A DNA stretch of 64,000 bases from Neptuniibacter marinus (GTDB lineage Bacteria > Pseudomonadota > Gammaproteobacteria > Pseudomonadales > Balneatricaceae): NCBI RefSeq assembly GCF_001597725.1, contig NZ_LUTR01000006.1, positions 1 to 64,000 on the forward strand, given 5' to 3'. The translations under genes were made by a program, and so were the position numbers. Below, in pieces: positions 1 to 15,004 of this stretch. Within the stretch, counting starts at the first letter, position 1, and every line of letters starts with the position of its first letter. The notes beneath the pieces were generated by a model. The model was not told the DNA's origin. It did no database searches and saw nothing but the letters and a program-made list of their open reading frames with translations.

Positions 1-560
<560 letters not shown>

Positions 561-596
561 ATTGATAGTTAAAACAATGTTAGGGAAGCAATTAAA

Positions 597-998
597 GTGT
601 CTTGGTTGAGTATAGCGTCATTGATTGTTGCTATGGGAGCTTCTGCTGCCTGTTTCGTTTTATTTCGCCGTTTGCAGCAGCATGAACGTCGGCATCAAGC
701 CCTTATTAATGTGCTCAGAAATGAGATACAAGCGATGACAAACAGCTCGATTGGTATGGGTCGCCGCTTAATTGGTGTCGAGCAGAAGCTTAATCTTACA
801 GCGGATAAACAGCTAGAATTAGAGAATCGGGATCCAACCGCTTTAGCTTATAATCAAGCTACCCGTTTGATGGAGATGGGGGCTGATGTCGATGATCTCG
901 TGCAGAATTGTGGTATTGGACGTCCAGAGGCTGAGTTAATGGCTCTTTTACATAAAGAGCTACACACTCCCCATCAATCTCTAGGGCGTGATGATTAG
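597..998 (+). CDS. DUF2802 family protein
   Basis: Encodes 133 residues from a GTG start preceded by an 'agggaagc' ribosome binding site, 36 nt after the CheW-like gene. An N-terminal membrane helix (about residues 3-25) is followed by a basic, coiled-coil-like stretch and a C-terminal helical segment around 'DVDDLVQNCGIGRPEAELM' that resembles a small DNA-binding-like helical motif. Size, topology and position after cheW match DUF2802 proteins at the end of flagellar/chemotaxis clusters in Pseudomonas and Oceanospirillales. No biochemical role is established. It converges with the flhB-like gene on the other strand with only 9 nt between them. Confidence 0.75.
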   Translation: MSWLSIASLIVAMGASAACFVLFRRLQQHERRHQALINVLRNEIQAMTNSSIGMGRRLIGVEQKLNLTADKQLELENRDPTALAYNQATRLMEMGADVDDLVQNCGIGRPEAELMALLHKELHTPHQSLGRDD

Positions 999-1007
999 GT
1001 CCTAGGT

Positions 1008-1337
1008 TTATTTAATGTTCTGTTGAATTGCTTTGTTTATCATCTCTTGGTTGCCATGTTTTAGGCTGTAGGCAAATGCAATGACTTCAGCTATGGCGCG
1101 ATACAGTGATTCAGGAATTTCATCTCCTAGTTCTAGCCTAATAAGAACTTCAACTAGCTCTGGGCTTTCGTGAATATGAATGTCGTTTTCTTCGGCTAAT
1201 TTTATAATTTGTTCGGCAATATCTCCCATCCCTTTGGCAACGATGAGAGGGGCCTTTCCCGCACTTTGGTCATACTTTAGAGCGATGGCCTTCTTACGGT
1301 TTGTTTCGGAGTATTGATCGGACTTAGAAAATTTCAT
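1008..1337 (-). CDS. FlhB C-terminal-domain homologue (stand-alone export switch protein)
   Basis: 109 residues resembling only the cytoplasmic C-terminal domain of FlhB/YscU, seen in 'ALKYDQSAGKAPLIVAKGMG' and the following helical segment. The N-terminal membrane domain and the self-cleaving NPTH motif are absent, so it is the short FlhB-related protein found beside fliK-like genes in many polar-flagellated Gammaproteobacteria. Its ATG overlaps the stop codon of the upstream fliK-like gene by 4 nt (ATGA), indicating translational coupling. A function in flagellar export or hook-length control is inferred from neighbourhood. Confidence 0.75.
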   Translation of the reverse strand: MKFSKSDQYSETNRKKAIALKYDQSAGKAPLIVAKGMGDIAEQIIKLAEENDIHIHESPELVEVLIRLELGDEIPESLYRAIAEVIAFAYSLKHGNQEMINKAIQQNIK

Positions 1338-3190
1338 GTGTGTAGGTCCACAAGCTGTTTGTGGATAGTCTGTTTTTGTTCTGGCGCTGTTCCTTCGTGC
1401 CAGGTTACCTCTGTATTATCAAAACCACATTGGCGTAGGCGTGTAGAGAATTCTTCTGAGCGTTCGCGTAATTTGTCAGCAGTTTCTTTTAACTCACACC
1501 AAAATAGGGTGCTGATTTCATGGCCATCAGTTAGCCGTATCTCTGCATCCACTCCACCTTGCTCCTCTAAATCGAAATGTAAGCGTACGCGCCATACGGA
1601 TATCATCTCTCCAGCTGCGTTGGTGCCTCCTTCTCTACTTAAACGCAACTCTAAATTATCCCACTGCTCCCCATTTTTGATCGGTAGGTCCAGTTGTAGT
1701 ACACGTTCAAACCCACCATCCGGCATCTCTCGCCACTGCTGTAGGGAGTGGAGTTGTTGGCTGGTTACACGTGAATGTACACCCTGGAGTAACTGTTCTA
1801 AACGTTCTTTTTGCTCGGCAGGTAAAGAGTCCGCTAGCTTTTGAAGCTGTTGCAGTTGGCTTTTCATATCTTGAGGTTGCGGTGCTAAGCCTTTGCTTAA
1901 ATTGTGCTCTGTGGATAACCCACCTAACTCAATGTTTTGTCTGATTTGATATGGCGCTTCTTGGCTTCCAGGTCGAACACCAAATAGCTGTAGCATCGAT
2001 TGAACCACGCTGCTGATCTGTGTGGCTTGGCTTCCCTGTGCTTGGGCAGCGACTTGAGATAACTGGCTAAAAGCATCCGCTGTGGCTATTTGAGCAGGTA
2101 GAGCATTGCGTAAAGTCTCTTGTATTGCTGGTTTTTCTAAAGCGGAAGCGGGTGTGTTTTGTGGTTCTCTTATCTGCAATACTTGAGCTTCATTATTTGA
2201 AGTCTTAAATAATTGAAGTTGCGTGCCTTGTGGTAATGGACGGGGGGAAGTTAATTCCATCTTAGTACCGTCTGGCAGGGCGAGAGTTAATATGTGGTGT
2301 GATACAGATCCGGCTGAGCGGGTGATGTTATTAGCATTATTGGCAGATTTGGCATCAGAAGGAGCAACCGCTGTTTGTACCTCTTTAGGCGAATTTGGGT
2401 TTGTGCTTTTGTTATCTATAGGCAGTGGTGTTACTTGTGGTTCAATTTTACCAGATGTAACACCTACCGGTGGGGCTGTTTGAGTTGCAGTGTTTCCTTG
2501 AATAACTTGTTTAGGGCTCGTTGGGGGTGTATTCGTTGGGGTAGTATTTGTTGTGGCAGTATTGACGAGAGTTGATGTAGAGGCGTTTTGTGTTGTATTT
2601 GTCGCTACACTTTTTTGTCCTGCTATCTCTACGGTTTGGGTGTTCGCCGATAAGGTTGGTGTTAAGAGGGGCCCGCCGGTTGTTGGTTTAGGTACGCTAT
2701 TGGCTGTCGTTGTTTGAGTGTTTTGCCCGTTATCGGTGTAAATAGGACGGCTACTAATCACCGCAGCAAGGGTTTTTATATCTACAGGCAGTTTTGCGCT
2801 GTTCTCTGGTGTTTGTATATTTAGCTTAAGGAGTTGCTCGTTTAAGCCTTTTTGTTGGGTGTTTGAGTTGGTTGAATTTATGTTTGCTTGATCTTGCTTG
2901 CTTGTGGTGTTTGGTTGATTGGGCAGTGTTATCTGAATTTGGCCATCGCTTTGGCGATTTACATTAATTTTCTGGCCGATAGGCAGTGCTTGAAATACTC
3001 CCATCTGAATTAATCGGTTGTTGACCTCTAACTTTAAACGAAAAATCTCAGGTTGAGTTTGATCTTTACTTACTGCAACAACAGTTGCGCTGACATTCCG
3101 GCCGACTGGCAAAAGCGTATTCAGATTACGGGATGAATCTGAACTAGCTTCGGTTGTTTGTAGCGGAATACCTGACAATTGAGGAAGCAA
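1334..3190 (-). CDS. fliK: FliK-like flagellar hook-length control protein
   Basis: 618 residues with FliK architecture: a long low-complexity middle rich in Thr, Asn, Gln and Pro (about residues 100-290) that would act as a molecular ruler, and a C-terminal folded domain around 'RVLQLDLPIKNGEQWDNLEL' and 'VWRVRLHFDLEEQGGVDAEI', typical of the FliK C-terminal domain. FliK stops hook growth by switching the export gate through FlhB, which fits the coupled FlhB-like gene downstream. The start is TTG with a weak 'agg' site; no ATG lies nearby. It may be a second FliK paralogue rather than the main hook-length protein, since the other flagellar genes are not here. Confidence 0.72.
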   Translation of the reverse strand: MLPQLSGIPLQTTEASSDSSRNLNTLLPVGRNVSATVVAVSKDQTQPEIFRLKLEVNNRLIQMGVFQALPIGQKINVNRQSDGQIQITLPNQPNTTSKQDQANINSTNSNTQQKGLNEQLLKLNIQTPENSAKLPVDIKTLAAVISSRPIYTDNGQNTQTTTANSVPKPTTGGPLLTPTLSANTQTVEIAGQKSVATNTTQNASTSTLVNTATTNTTPTNTPPTSPKQVIQGNTATQTAPPVGVTSGKIEPQVTPLPIDNKSTNPNSPKEVQTAVAPSDAKSANNANNITRSAGSVSHHILTLALPDGTKMELTSPRPLPQGTQLQLFKTSNNEAQVLQIREPQNTPASALEKPAIQETLRNALPAQIATADAFSQLSQVAAQAQGSQATQISSVVQSMLQLFGVRPGSQEAPYQIRQNIELGGLSTEHNLSKGLAPQPQDMKSQLQQLQKLADSLPAEQKERLEQLLQGVHSRVTSQQLHSLQQWREMPDGGFERVLQLDLPIKNGEQWDNLELRLSREGGTNAAGEMISVWRVRLHFDLEEQGGVDAEIRLTDGHEISTLFWCELKETADKLRERSEEFSTRLRQCGFDNTEVTWHEGTAPEQKQTIHKQLVDLHT

Positions 3191-3422
3191 ATTATAACCT
3201 ATCTAAGTAATGGGCCGTCACATGATGAGCGTTAGGTATCAGAGTACATCTAAATGAGGAAGTGTTTCCAACTTTTAGAAAGCAATACAACAGTGCAGAG
3301 CTGTCTGATAATCGTATATAATCACTCGCTTATTAATCGGCCGATTTCAGTAAAAGTATAGTTTAAGGTGAAAATTTGCTCTGAAGTTTGGCTGTAGGTT
3401 GTTTATTATTTTGGAGAACGGT

Positions 3423-4058
3423 TTGAGTACAGCGCTGTTACATGTAGACAAACTTTATTGCGAGCGCGATGACCGTATTCTATTTGAGGATCTTAGCTTT
3501 TCAATTAATGCGGGCGAAGTGATCCAGGTCGAAGGGCAAAATGGTAGTGGGAAAACGACTCTTTTAAGAATTTTAAGTGGTCTTTCTAATCATTATGAAG
3601 GTGATATTTTTTGGAAAGGCGCTTTACTCTCAACAGTACAAGACGATTTTAGACGCGAAATCTTATATTTTGGACATCACCCAGGTGTTAAGGCCGTTCT
3701 AACGCCAGAAGAAAATCTTCATTGGTATGCGGCAATGCATCCATCTATTGATGGTAAAAAGATTGCTATGGCATTGGAGCAAGTAGGCTTAAGAGGGTTT
3801 GAAGACTCGCCTTGTCATACATTGTCTGCAGGGCAAAATAGACGGGTCAGTTTAGCTCGGTTGTATCTGACCTCTGCAAAATTGTGGATTTTAGATGAGC
3901 CTTTTACTGCAATTGATAAAAAAGGTGTCGCACAGAAAGAACAATTGATCTTGGACCATGCAGCTAATGGTGGATCTGTTATTTTAACAACCCACCATGA
4001 ATTAGCGATTAGCGAAAAGGTTCGTCGTTTTAATCTTGATGAATTAGCGGGAACTTAA
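3423..4058 (+). CDS. ccmA: Haem exporter ATP-binding protein CcmA
   Basis: ABC-transporter ATPase of the System I cytochrome c maturation pathway. The Walker A motif is 'GQNGSGKTT', the signature region 'LSAGQNRR' and Walker B 'LWILDEP'. I place the start at TTG 3423 ('MSTALLHVDKLYC'), 6 nt after GGAGA; an earlier TTG at 3399 would put that binding site inside the gene. The product is about 211 residues, normal for CcmA. With CcmB it powers release of haem-loaded CcmE from CcmC at the cytoplasmic membrane. First gene of the ccm operon, stop overlapping the ccmB start (TAATG). Confidence 0.95.
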   Translation: MSTALLHVDKLYCERDDRILFEDLSFSINAGEVIQVEGQNGSGKTTLLRILSGLSNHYEGDIFWKGALLSTVQDDFRREILYFGHHPGVKAVLTPEENLHWYAAMHPSIDGKKIAMALEQVGLRGFEDSPCHTLSAGQNRRVSLARLYLTSAKLWILDEPFTAIDKKGVAQKEQLILDHAANGGSVILTTHHELAISEKVRRFNLDELAGT

Positions 4059-4777
4059 TGGGAATAATTGTGACAAATGAAAGCGCTAATTCTGAGGGTA
4101 GTTCTGTCTTGAGTCTTTTTGGGGCGGTTTTAAAGCGGGATTTAATGTTGGCCTATCGCAAGAAAAGCGATTTGTTTAACCCATTGATATTTTTTCTAAT
4201 GGTGGCGACTTTATTCCCTCTCGGTGTAAGTCCTGAGCCAGACTTTCTTGCTCAGATTGCTCCTGGCGTTGTATGGGTCGCCGCATTATTAGCGACGTTA
4301 CTCTCTATGGAGAGCGTGTTTAAGTCGGATTTTGAGGATGGGACATTAGAGCAAACGCTTTTAAGCCCTCAGCCTTTATTTGTTATTGTATTAGCTAAAG
4401 TGTTAGCCCATTGGATGATGAGTGGCTTACCATTAACATTATTAGCACCGTTATTGGCAGTAATGTTGTTTTTGCCTGCAGAGGGTATGTCGGGCTTGAT
4501 GTTAAGTCTCTTGATAGGTACGCCCACGTTGAGCTTAGTGGGCGCTATTGGTGCTGCGTTAACGGTAGGGTTACGTAAAGGTGGGGTGTTGATCTCGTTG
4601 TTGGTTTTACCGCTTTATATTCCTGTACTGATTTTTGGTACGAGCGCGGTTCAAGCAGCGGTTACCGGATTGCCATTGGCAGGTTTCTTTGCTTTGTTGG
4701 GGGCTATATTAGCACTAGGTTTGGTTTTGGCACCTTTAGCTATTAGCGCAGCATTACGAATTTCCGTGAGTGGATAA
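4058..4777 (+). CDS. ccmB: Haem exporter membrane protein CcmB
   Basis: 239 residues with about six membrane helices and the conserved N-terminal region 'RDLMLAYRKKSDLFNPLIFF' typical of CcmB. It forms the membrane part of the CcmAB ATPase complex in the inner membrane. The ATG overlaps the ccmA stop by 1 nt; an alternative GTG lies at 4070. Family size is about 220 residues, so a short N-terminal extension is present if the first start is used. Co-transcription with ccmA and ccmC is implied by spacing. Confidence 0.93.
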   Translation: MGIIVTNESANSEGSSVLSLFGAVLKRDLMLAYRKKSDLFNPLIFFLMVATLFPLGVSPEPDFLAQIAPGVVWVAALLATLLSMESVFKSDFEDGTLEQTLLSPQPLFVIVLAKVLAHWMMSGLPLTLLAPLLAVMLFLPAEGMSGLMLSLLIGTPTLSLVGAIGAALTVGLRKGGVLISLLVLPLYIPVLIFGTSAVQAAVTGLPLAGFFALLGAILALGLVLAPLAISAALRISVSG

Positions 4778-4789
4778 GTTAAGGTTCTT

Positions 4790-5548
4790 ATGAGTGAGAA
4801 AAAGAATTGGATGCCTCGTTGGTTCTATCAACTTGCATCACCACGTTGGTCTTATGAAATCATGGGTAAGCTATTACCTGGATTTGCGATAGCCGCATTC
4901 CTGCTTCTTATTGCAGGAACCGTTTGGGCGTTGCTGTTTGCACCATCCGATTATCAGCAAGGCAATAGTTTTCGCATAATTTATATTCATGTACCTTCCG
5001 CTCTTTTGGCCCAATCGTGCTATATGATGATGGCGATTGCGGGCGCCATTGGTTTGATTTGGAAAATGAAAGTGGCTGATATGGTGGCCAAATCTTGTGC
5101 TCCTATAGGTGCCACTATGGCTGTGTTAGCACTAGCAACAGGGGCTATTTGGGGTAAGCCTACCTGGGGATCTTGGTGGGTTTGGGATGCACGTTTAACC
5201 TCTATGTTGATTCTTCTTTTTCTTTATTTAGGTGTTATTGCTCTTTATTCAGCTATTGAGAATGAGGCCATGGCTGCAAAATCTGCGGCGGTGTTAGCGT
5301 TAGTTGGATTGGTGAATATCCCTATTATTAAATATTCAGTGGACTGGTGGAATACACTCCATCAGCCTGCCACGTTTAAATTAACAGAACGCCCAGCAAT
5401 GGCCCCAGAGATGTGGCTGCCTTTATTGGTAATGGTAATCGGTTTTTACTGTTTTTTTGCTGTTTCGTTGATGATGAGAACGCGGAACGAAATTCTTGTA
5501 CGTGAACGTCGTGCAAGTTGGGTAAAAGAATTAGTTGAAAAGCAGTGA
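4790..5548 (+). CDS. ccmC: Haem-handling protein CcmC
   Basis: 252-residue six-helix inner membrane protein with the tryptophan-rich signature 'WGSWWVWDARLTS' facing the periplasm and flanking conserved histidines ('YIHVPSA', 'NTLHQPA'). CcmC presents haem to CcmE in the periplasm and the WWD domain binds the haem. It lies 12 nt after ccmB and is followed directly by ccmD. Length and motif order are as expected. Confidence 0.95.
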   Translation: MSEKKNWMPRWFYQLASPRWSYEIMGKLLPGFAIAAFLLLIAGTVWALLFAPSDYQQGNSFRIIYIHVPSALLAQSCYMMMAIAGAIGLIWKMKVADMVAKSCAPIGATMAVLALATGAIWGKPTWGSWWVWDARLTSMLILLFLYLGVIALYSAIENEAMAAKSAAVLALVGLVNIPIIKYSVDWWNTLHQPATFKLTERPAMAPEMWLPLLVMVIGFYCFFAVSLMMRTRNEILVRERRASWVKELVEKQ

Positions 5549-5558
5549 GGAAAATTAA

Positions 5559-5738
5559 GTGAGTTTTGATAGCTTTTCGGATTTCATTGCGATGGGAGGG
5601 CACGGTTTTTATGTTTGGCTGAGTTATGCCATCGCATTAGTTGTAGTTGTAATTAATATTGTTAATCCGGCACTACAGAAGAAGAAAATTGTTTCTAATC
5701 TTGTACGTCGCCTGCGCAGGGAGAACAAATCTTTATGA
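5559..5738 (+). CDS. ccmD: Small membrane protein CcmD
   Basis: A 59-residue reading frame with a GTG start. It carries the family pattern '[15 protein letters not shown]', one membrane helix (about residues 18-36) and a basic C-terminal tail ([14 protein letters not shown]). CcmD helps release holo-CcmE from CcmC. The gene sits exactly between ccmC and ccmE; its TGA overlaps the ccmE ATG (ATGA). It is short enough to be missed by length-limited gene calling. Confidence 0.93.
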   Translation: MSFDSFSDFIAMGGHGFYVWLSYAIALVVVVINIVNPALQKKKIVSNLVRRLRRENKSL

Positions 5739-6196
5739 ACCCTAAACGCAAACAACGTTTGATCATTGTTTTGTTTATTGTATTTGGTGTTGGTATTGCT
5801 GTGGGGTTAACTATGTTTGCTCTCAGCCAAAATATTAACTTGTTTTATTCACCTACCCAGATTGCGGCAGGGGAAGCGCCTCATAATACTCGTATTCGCG
5901 CCGGTGGTATGGTGGTCGATGGTAGCGTCAATAGAGATCAGCAGAGCCTGAATGTCACGTTTGATATTACTGATTATGATCAAACAGTGACTGTTCATTA
6001 TAACGGCATTTTGCCTGATCTTTTTCGTGAAGGTCAGGGCATTGTTGCACAAGGTGAACTTGATTCTAATAACGTATTGCAGGCATCAGAAGTGTTAGCT
6101 AAGCATGATGAAAACTATATGCCTCCTGAAGTGGCTGAAGCATTAGAGAAAAGTGGCAATATGCCTAAGCCTGAAGCCGAGGTTTATAACAAATGA
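5735..6196 (+). CDS. ccmE: Periplasmic haem chaperone CcmE
   Basis: 153 residues: an N-terminal membrane anchor (about 9-31) and a periplasmic beta-barrel OB-fold ending in the haem-binding '[13 protein letters not shown]' motif. His124 is the residue that binds haem covalently, with the Tyr of the same motif as expected axial ligand. CcmE carries haem from CcmC to CcmF. The start overlaps ccmD and the stop overlaps ccmF, each by 4 nt. Confidence 0.96.
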   Translation: MNPKRKQRLIIVLFIVFGVGIAVGLTMFALSQNINLFYSPTQIAAGEAPHNTRIRAGGMVVDGSVNRDQQSLNVTFDITDYDQTVTVHYNGILPDLFREGQGIVAQGELDSNNVLQASEVLAKHDENYMPPEVAEALEKSGNMPKPEAEVYNK

Positions 6197-8148
6197 TTCC
6201 TGAATTAGGTCAATATGCACTTATTCTTGCTTTATGTATGTCAGCGTTACTGGCGGTTGTCCCTATTCTAGGAACCTATAGTAATAATGCGTTATGGATG
6301 GGCTACGCTCGGCCGCTTGCTACAGGGATGTTTGCGTTCTTATTAGTGAGCTTGATTTGCTTAGGTTATGCTTTTGTAACCGATGACTTTTCGGTCGTTT
6401 ATGTTGCTACCAATTCAAATACGGCATTGCCGATTTATTATAAAGTGAGCGCGATCTGGGGGGGGCACGAAGGGTCTCTTCTACTTTGGGTCTTTATTCT
6501 TGGCGGTTGGACTTGGGCGGTTGCACTGAAAAGTGATAATTTGCCTCAGGATATCGTAGCTCGAGTGTTAGGTATAATGGGTATTATTGGGGTTGGTTTT
6601 ATCCTCTTTACCTTGATGACCTCTAGTCCATTTGAACGTTATTTGCCAGACTACCCTGTGGAAGGTGGTGATCTTAACCCTCTATTACAAGATATTGGTC
6701 TGATTATTCATCCGCCTATGCTTTATATGGGTTATGTGGGATTCTCTGTTGCTTTTGCTTTCGCTATAGCTGCGCTATTAAGTGGTCGTTTAGATGCTGC
6801 TTGGGCACGTTGGTCCCGACCTTGGACTGTTGTGGCTTGGGCTTTTTTAACTTTAGGTATCGCGTTAGGTAGCTGGTGGGCATATTACGAGCTTGGTTGG
6901 GGCGGCTGGTGGTTCTGGGATCCTGTTGAGAATGCATCATTTATGCCTTGGTTAGTGGGCACTGCGCTTATTCATAGCTTGGCTGTAACAGAAAAGCGTG
7001 GTGTGTTTAAAAGCTGGACGGTGTTATTAGCTATTTTTGCTTTTTCGCTCAGTTTATTAGGCACGTTTTTGGTTCGTTCGGGGGTTTTGACGTCGGTTCA
7101 TGCTTTTGCGACAGATCCTGAACGCGGTTACTTTATCTTAGCGTTATTGGCGATCACTATTGGTGGGTCTCTTTTACTTTATGCAATTAAAGCTGCCCAT
7201 GTAAAAAGTGAATCACGTTTTGAGCTGATTTCCCGAGAAACATTGTTGTTAGGCAATAATATCCTATTGGTTATTGTGGCTTTGATGGTGTTGCTGGGCA
7301 CGCTTTATCCTTTGTTGATTGATGCATTAGGCAAGGGGAAAATATCCGTAGGACCTCCTTACTTTAATGCTTTATTTGTTCCGTTAATGTCTGCTTTAGT
7401 GGTGTTAATGGGCGCAGGTATAGTGTCTCGCTGGAGACAAACTAAAGGCAGCTATATTGCCAAGCAATTACTGATCCCTATGCTGGTTAGTGTTGTCTTA
7501 GGTGCCAGTTTTTCTGTTGTCTATGGTGATCAGTTTGATTGGAGTGTGACGCTGGGAATGGTGCTTTCCTTCTGGGTTGTTTGTGTTTCCGTCAAAGATA
7601 TTTGGAATAAGGTGTCTCATAAGGCTAACCCTTTCAAGGGGTTAAGAAATCTTTCAAGAAGTTATTATGCGATGGTTCTGGCACACATTGGTGTGGCTGT
7701 AGCTATTGTCGGGATGACCTTGGTGACGGTTTATAACGAGGAACGTGATTTAAGAATGGCACCTGGTGATACTTTAACCTTTAAACAGTATGAGTTTATC
7801 TTTGATGGTGCTCAGGTTGTTCAAGGGCCTAACTATCAGGCCGATCAAGCGCAGATTCGTGTACTTAAAAATGGCGAACCTTATGGTGCTTTACACCCTG
7901 AGAAGCGTTTTTATAAAGCGCGTGGCAATGTCATGACTGAAGCAGATATAGATCCAGGTTTAACTAGAGATCTCTATGTCGCATTGGGTGAGCCTTTAGA
8001 TGGTGGAGCTTGGGCTGTCCGAATTCAGCATAAACCTTTTGTCCGTTGGTTATGGTTAGGTGGGTTGTTGATGACAGCCGGTGGTTTGTTGGCAGCTACA
8101 GATCCTCGATATCGTAAACAAGCTAAACGTAAAGTTAAAACTGTTTAA
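6193..8148 (+). CDS. ccmF: Cytochrome c haem lyase subunit CcmF
   Basis: 651-residue polytopic membrane protein with the WWD signature '[17 protein letters not shown]', the preceding 'WGGHEGS' segment and a C-terminal periplasmic domain before the last helix. CcmF, with CcmH and CcmI, attaches haem to apocytochrome c at the outer face of the inner membrane. Length and motif order match full-length CcmF. Confidence 0.96.
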   Translation: MIPELGQYALILALCMSALLAVVPILGTYSNNALWMGYARPLATGMFAFLLVSLICLGYAFVTDDFSVVYVATNSNTALPIYYKVSAIWGGHEGSLLLWVFILGGWTWAVALKSDNLPQDIVARVLGIMGIIGVGFILFTLMTSSPFERYLPDYPVEGGDLNPLLQDIGLIIHPPMLYMGYVGFSVAFAFAIAALLSGRLDAAWARWSRPWTVVAWAFLTLGIALGSWWAYYELGWGGWWFWDPVENASFMPWLVGTALIHSLAVTEKRGVFKSWTVLLAIFAFSLSLLGTFLVRSGVLTSVHAFATDPERGYFILALLAITIGGSLLLYAIKAAHVKSESRFELISRETLLLGNNILLVIVALMVLLGTLYPLLIDALGKGKISVGPPYFNALFVPLMSALVVLMGAGIVSRWRQTKGSYIAKQLLIPMLVSVVLGASFSVVYGDQFDWSVTLGMVLSFWVVCVSVKDIWNKVSHKANPFKGLRNLSRSYYAMVLAHIGVAVAIVGMTLVTVYNEERDLRMAPGDTLTFKQYEFIFDGAQVVQGPNYQADQAQIRVLKNGEPYGALHPEKRFYKARGNVMTEADIDPGLTRDLYVALGEPLDGGAWAVRIQHKPFVRWLWLGGLLMTAGGLLAATDPRYRKQAKRKVKTV

Positions 8149-8192
8149 TCGTTGGTTAGGGTTTTTATACCTGCGCTGTTTGGAGATTCATT

Positions 8193-8738
8193 GTGCGTCG
8201 ATTTATTTTATTTATTCCGCTTGCCATTTTTGTTGGTATGGGGCTGTTTTTATGGAAGGGACTTCAGCTAGATCCTACTGAATTGCCGTCGGCGTTGCTT
8301 GATAAGCCACTGCCTGTCTTTGAATTGCCTTCGCTTTTAGATCCGGAGCGCAAAGTTACAGAAGCTGACCTGAAAGGCGAAGTTGCTTTGGTGAATGTGT
8401 GGGCGACTTGGTGTCCTTCATGTAAGGCGGAGCATGCGCAATTGAATCGTATTAAGGCAGAAGGTTATAAAGTTATTGGTATCAATTATAAGGATGAGCG
8501 TGAAAAAGCGGATACTTGGTTAAAGAAATACCTTAATCCATATGCCCTAAACATTTTTGATGATAAAGGTAGCTTAGGCTTAGATTTGGGGGTTTATGGT
8601 GCACCCGAAACTTATGTTATAGATGCTAATGGCATCATTCGATATAAGCATGTGGGTGTTGTAGATCAGCAGGTCTGGGGGACTTTAAAAGCCATTATGG
8701 ATCAGCTTAAAAGCGATAAGCAGGTATTGTCACAATGA
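8193..8738 (+). CDS. ccmG: Thiol:disulfide oxidoreductase CcmG/DsbE
   Basis: 181 residues: a single N-terminal membrane anchor and a periplasmic thioredoxin fold with active site WCPSC (Cys74, Cys77) and the CcmG-typical 'VYGAPETYVID' segment. It keeps the CXXCH cysteines of apocytochromes reduced. The GTG start at 8193 follows a 'tggaga' binding site and leaves a 44-nt gap after ccmF, the widest in the operon. The stop overlaps ccmH by 4 nt. Confidence 0.95.
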   Translation: MRRFILFIPLAIFVGMGLFLWKGLQLDPTELPSALLDKPLPVFELPSLLDPERKVTEADLKGEVALVNVWATWCPSCKAEHAQLNRIKAEGYKVIGINYKDEREKADTWLKKYLNPYALNIFDDKGSLGLDLGVYGAPETYVIDANGIIRYKHVGVVDQQVWGTLKAIMDQLKSDKQVLSQ

Positions 8739-9208
8739 GATATATAGTAGCGCTGATCGTTATTTTTATTCCTCTAAGTGTGTTTGCGGCTATAGATACA
8801 TTTGAGTTTAAAGATGATGCAACCCGAGATCGTTTTAATGAGTTAACCTTTGAACTGCGTTGCCCTAAGTGTCAGAACCAAAACCTTCAAGATTCTAACT
8901 CGCCGATTGCTGCCGACCTTAGAAATGAAGTTTATAAAATGGTTCAGGATGGTAAAGGTAATAATGAAATCAAAGATTTCTTAGTTGCCCGTTATGGGGA
9001 GTTTGTTCTTTATAACCCTCCTGTAAATGAGACAACTTACATTTTGTGGTATGGCCCATTTGGCTTAGTCGTCATCGGTATTATTGTTTTAATCGCTGTT
9101 TCGAGAAAGCGTAAGCGTAGTGATCAAAAGGATGACTCAGAAACTCACCTTAATAATGACGAGGCAGAAAGGTTGAACGATATTCTAGGTAAAGGTGAGC
9201 AAAAATGA
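8735..9208 (+). CDS. ccmH: Cytochrome c maturation protein CcmH (CcmL type)
   Basis: 157 residues: signal sequence, a three-helix periplasmic domain with redox motif 'LRCPKCQNQNLQDSN' (Cys43, Cys46), one C-terminal membrane helix and a charged tail. It reduces the apocytochrome haem-binding site with CcmG. This is the short form; the TPR part of the E. coli CcmH is a separate gene here (ccmI). Overlaps ccmI by 4 nt. Confidence 0.94.
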   Translation: MRYIVALIVIFIPLSVFAAIDTFEFKDDATRDRFNELTFELRCPKCQNQNLQDSNSPIAADLRNEVYKMVQDGKGNNEIKDFLVARYGEFVLYNPPVNETTYILWYGPFGLVVIGIIVLIAVSRKRKRSDQKDDSETHLNNDEAERLNDILGKGEQK

Positions 9209-10452
9209 TCGAGTTATGGGGTGGAATTGCGGTTTTAACGGTAATTGCGGTCGCATTCGTTTTTCTTCCTTTTATTCGTGCTAAGCGCGTTGTAGAGGTT
9301 GAATCGGCAGAGAATCGCGGTCAACAGAATATAGAAATATTTCGTGAGCGCTTATCTGAGCTGGAAAATGAAAAGTCTGCTGGCAATCTAGATGAAACTG
9401 ATTTTGTTACTTTAAAAACGGAATTAGAGAGAAATTTGTTGTCTGATGTGGAAGACGCAGGTTCAAGAGCCGGTAAGTTACAGCTGACAACTCAAACATT
9501 AGTGACGGTTACACTGCTCGCTATGTTGATTCCGGTGGCTGGCCTCGGTTTGTACTCTGTCTATGGTCGTTCAGCGGATTTAGATATAGCTTTGCATCAA
9601 CCTAACGATCCTTTCAATGGGGAAAAACCTACTCTTGAGCAAGCCGTTGCTCAATTAGAGAGAGAGTTGCAGCAAAATCCTGATAATCCTGAAGGGTGGT
9701 TTTTACTATCGACTACCTATATGAACCAAGGGCGATACGCAGAAGGAGCGGAAGGTTTTAAAAAGATATTAGAGCTTCTACCGTCTGATGCGCCCCAGTA
9801 TTCCAGCGTTAATGGTCAATATGCACAAGCATTGTTTTTTGCTGCTGATAGTAAAATAACAGATGAAGTTAGAGCGCAAATTGATAAAACATTAGCTATT
9901 GAACCATTGGAAATAACGGCTTTGGGGCTTTTGGGTATCGAAGCCTACGAAAAACAAGATTTCGAAGCGGCCATGGAGTATTGGTTGACGGCCCTACGAA
10001 ACGCTGAAGGCGCTACAGCGGAATCTCTTCGTTCTGGTGTTCGTAAGGCTCGGGATGAATTGATTGCTCAAGGTAAAAACGTCCCCGATATTCCGGAGCT
10101 GCAAATTGCATCTGTGACCTTACAGGTTGATCTAAGCCCAGAGTTCAAAGAGCAAGTAACACCAGAGCAAACGATTTTTGTGTTTGCGAAAGAGATTGGT
10201 GGGCGAATACCATTGGCAGCGGTTAAGCTAATGGTGTCTGATCTACCTACTCAGGTAGTATTAGATGATACAATGGCAATGAATCCTCAAGTAACTTTAT
10301 CATCGGTTGCTGAAGTTGAAGTGTCGGCCAGAATTTCTTTATCAGGTCAGCCGCAAGCTCAAAAGGGTGATTTGTACGGTATTATCTCGCCTGTAGAGGT
10401 GAGAGGGGGGGAACTACCATTGATGTTGGTTATCGATAAGGTTGTCGAATAA
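9205..10452 (+). CDS. ccmI: Apocytochrome c chaperone CcmI
   Basis: 415 residues with two N-terminal membrane helices (about 5-23 and 97-119), a cytoplasmic coiled loop between them, then a periplasmic tetratricopeptide region ('NPDNPEGWFLLSTTYMNQGRYAEG') and a C-terminal beta domain. CcmI holds apocytochrome c for the CcmF/H ligation complex. Last gene of the operon; zipA starts 64 nt downstream. Confidence 0.92.
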   Translation: MIELWGGIAVLTVIAVAFVFLPFIRAKRVVEVESAENRGQQNIEIFRERLSELENEKSAGNLDETDFVTLKTELERNLLSDVEDAGSRAGKLQLTTQTLVTVTLLAMLIPVAGLGLYSVYGRSADLDIALHQPNDPFNGEKPTLEQAVAQLERELQQNPDNPEGWFLLSTTYMNQGRYAEGAEGFKKILELLPSDAPQYSSVNGQYAQALFFAADSKITDEVRAQIDKTLAIEPLEITALGLLGIEAYEKQDFEAAMEYWLTALRNAEGATAESLRSGVRKARDELIAQGKNVPDIPELQIASVTLQVDLSPEFKEQVTPEQTIFVFAKEIGGRIPLAAVKLMVSDLPTQVVLDDTMAMNPQVTLSSVAEVEVSARISLSGQPQAQKGDLYGIISPVEVRGGELPLMLVIDKVVE

Positions 10453-10516
10453 AACCAGCTCTTTTATAGTTGTATGATTATCGATAATTACAAAAGAAAG
10501 GGGCGCGACTAGGCAC

Positions 10517-14987
<4,471 letters not shown>

Positions 14988-15004
14988 CTGTGGATAAGTC
15001 CTTA

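Noticed and set aside
1314-1844. Plus-strand frame of 176 codons inside the fliK-like gene
   Set aside because: It is antisense to a coherent FliK sequence and encodes a Ser/Arg/Cys-rich product with no domain.
14989-14997. Perfect DnaA-box-like tgtggataa (also at 1910-1918)
   Set aside because: Both are single copies inside or at the edge of coding genes, with no cluster of boxes or AT-rich unwinding region.
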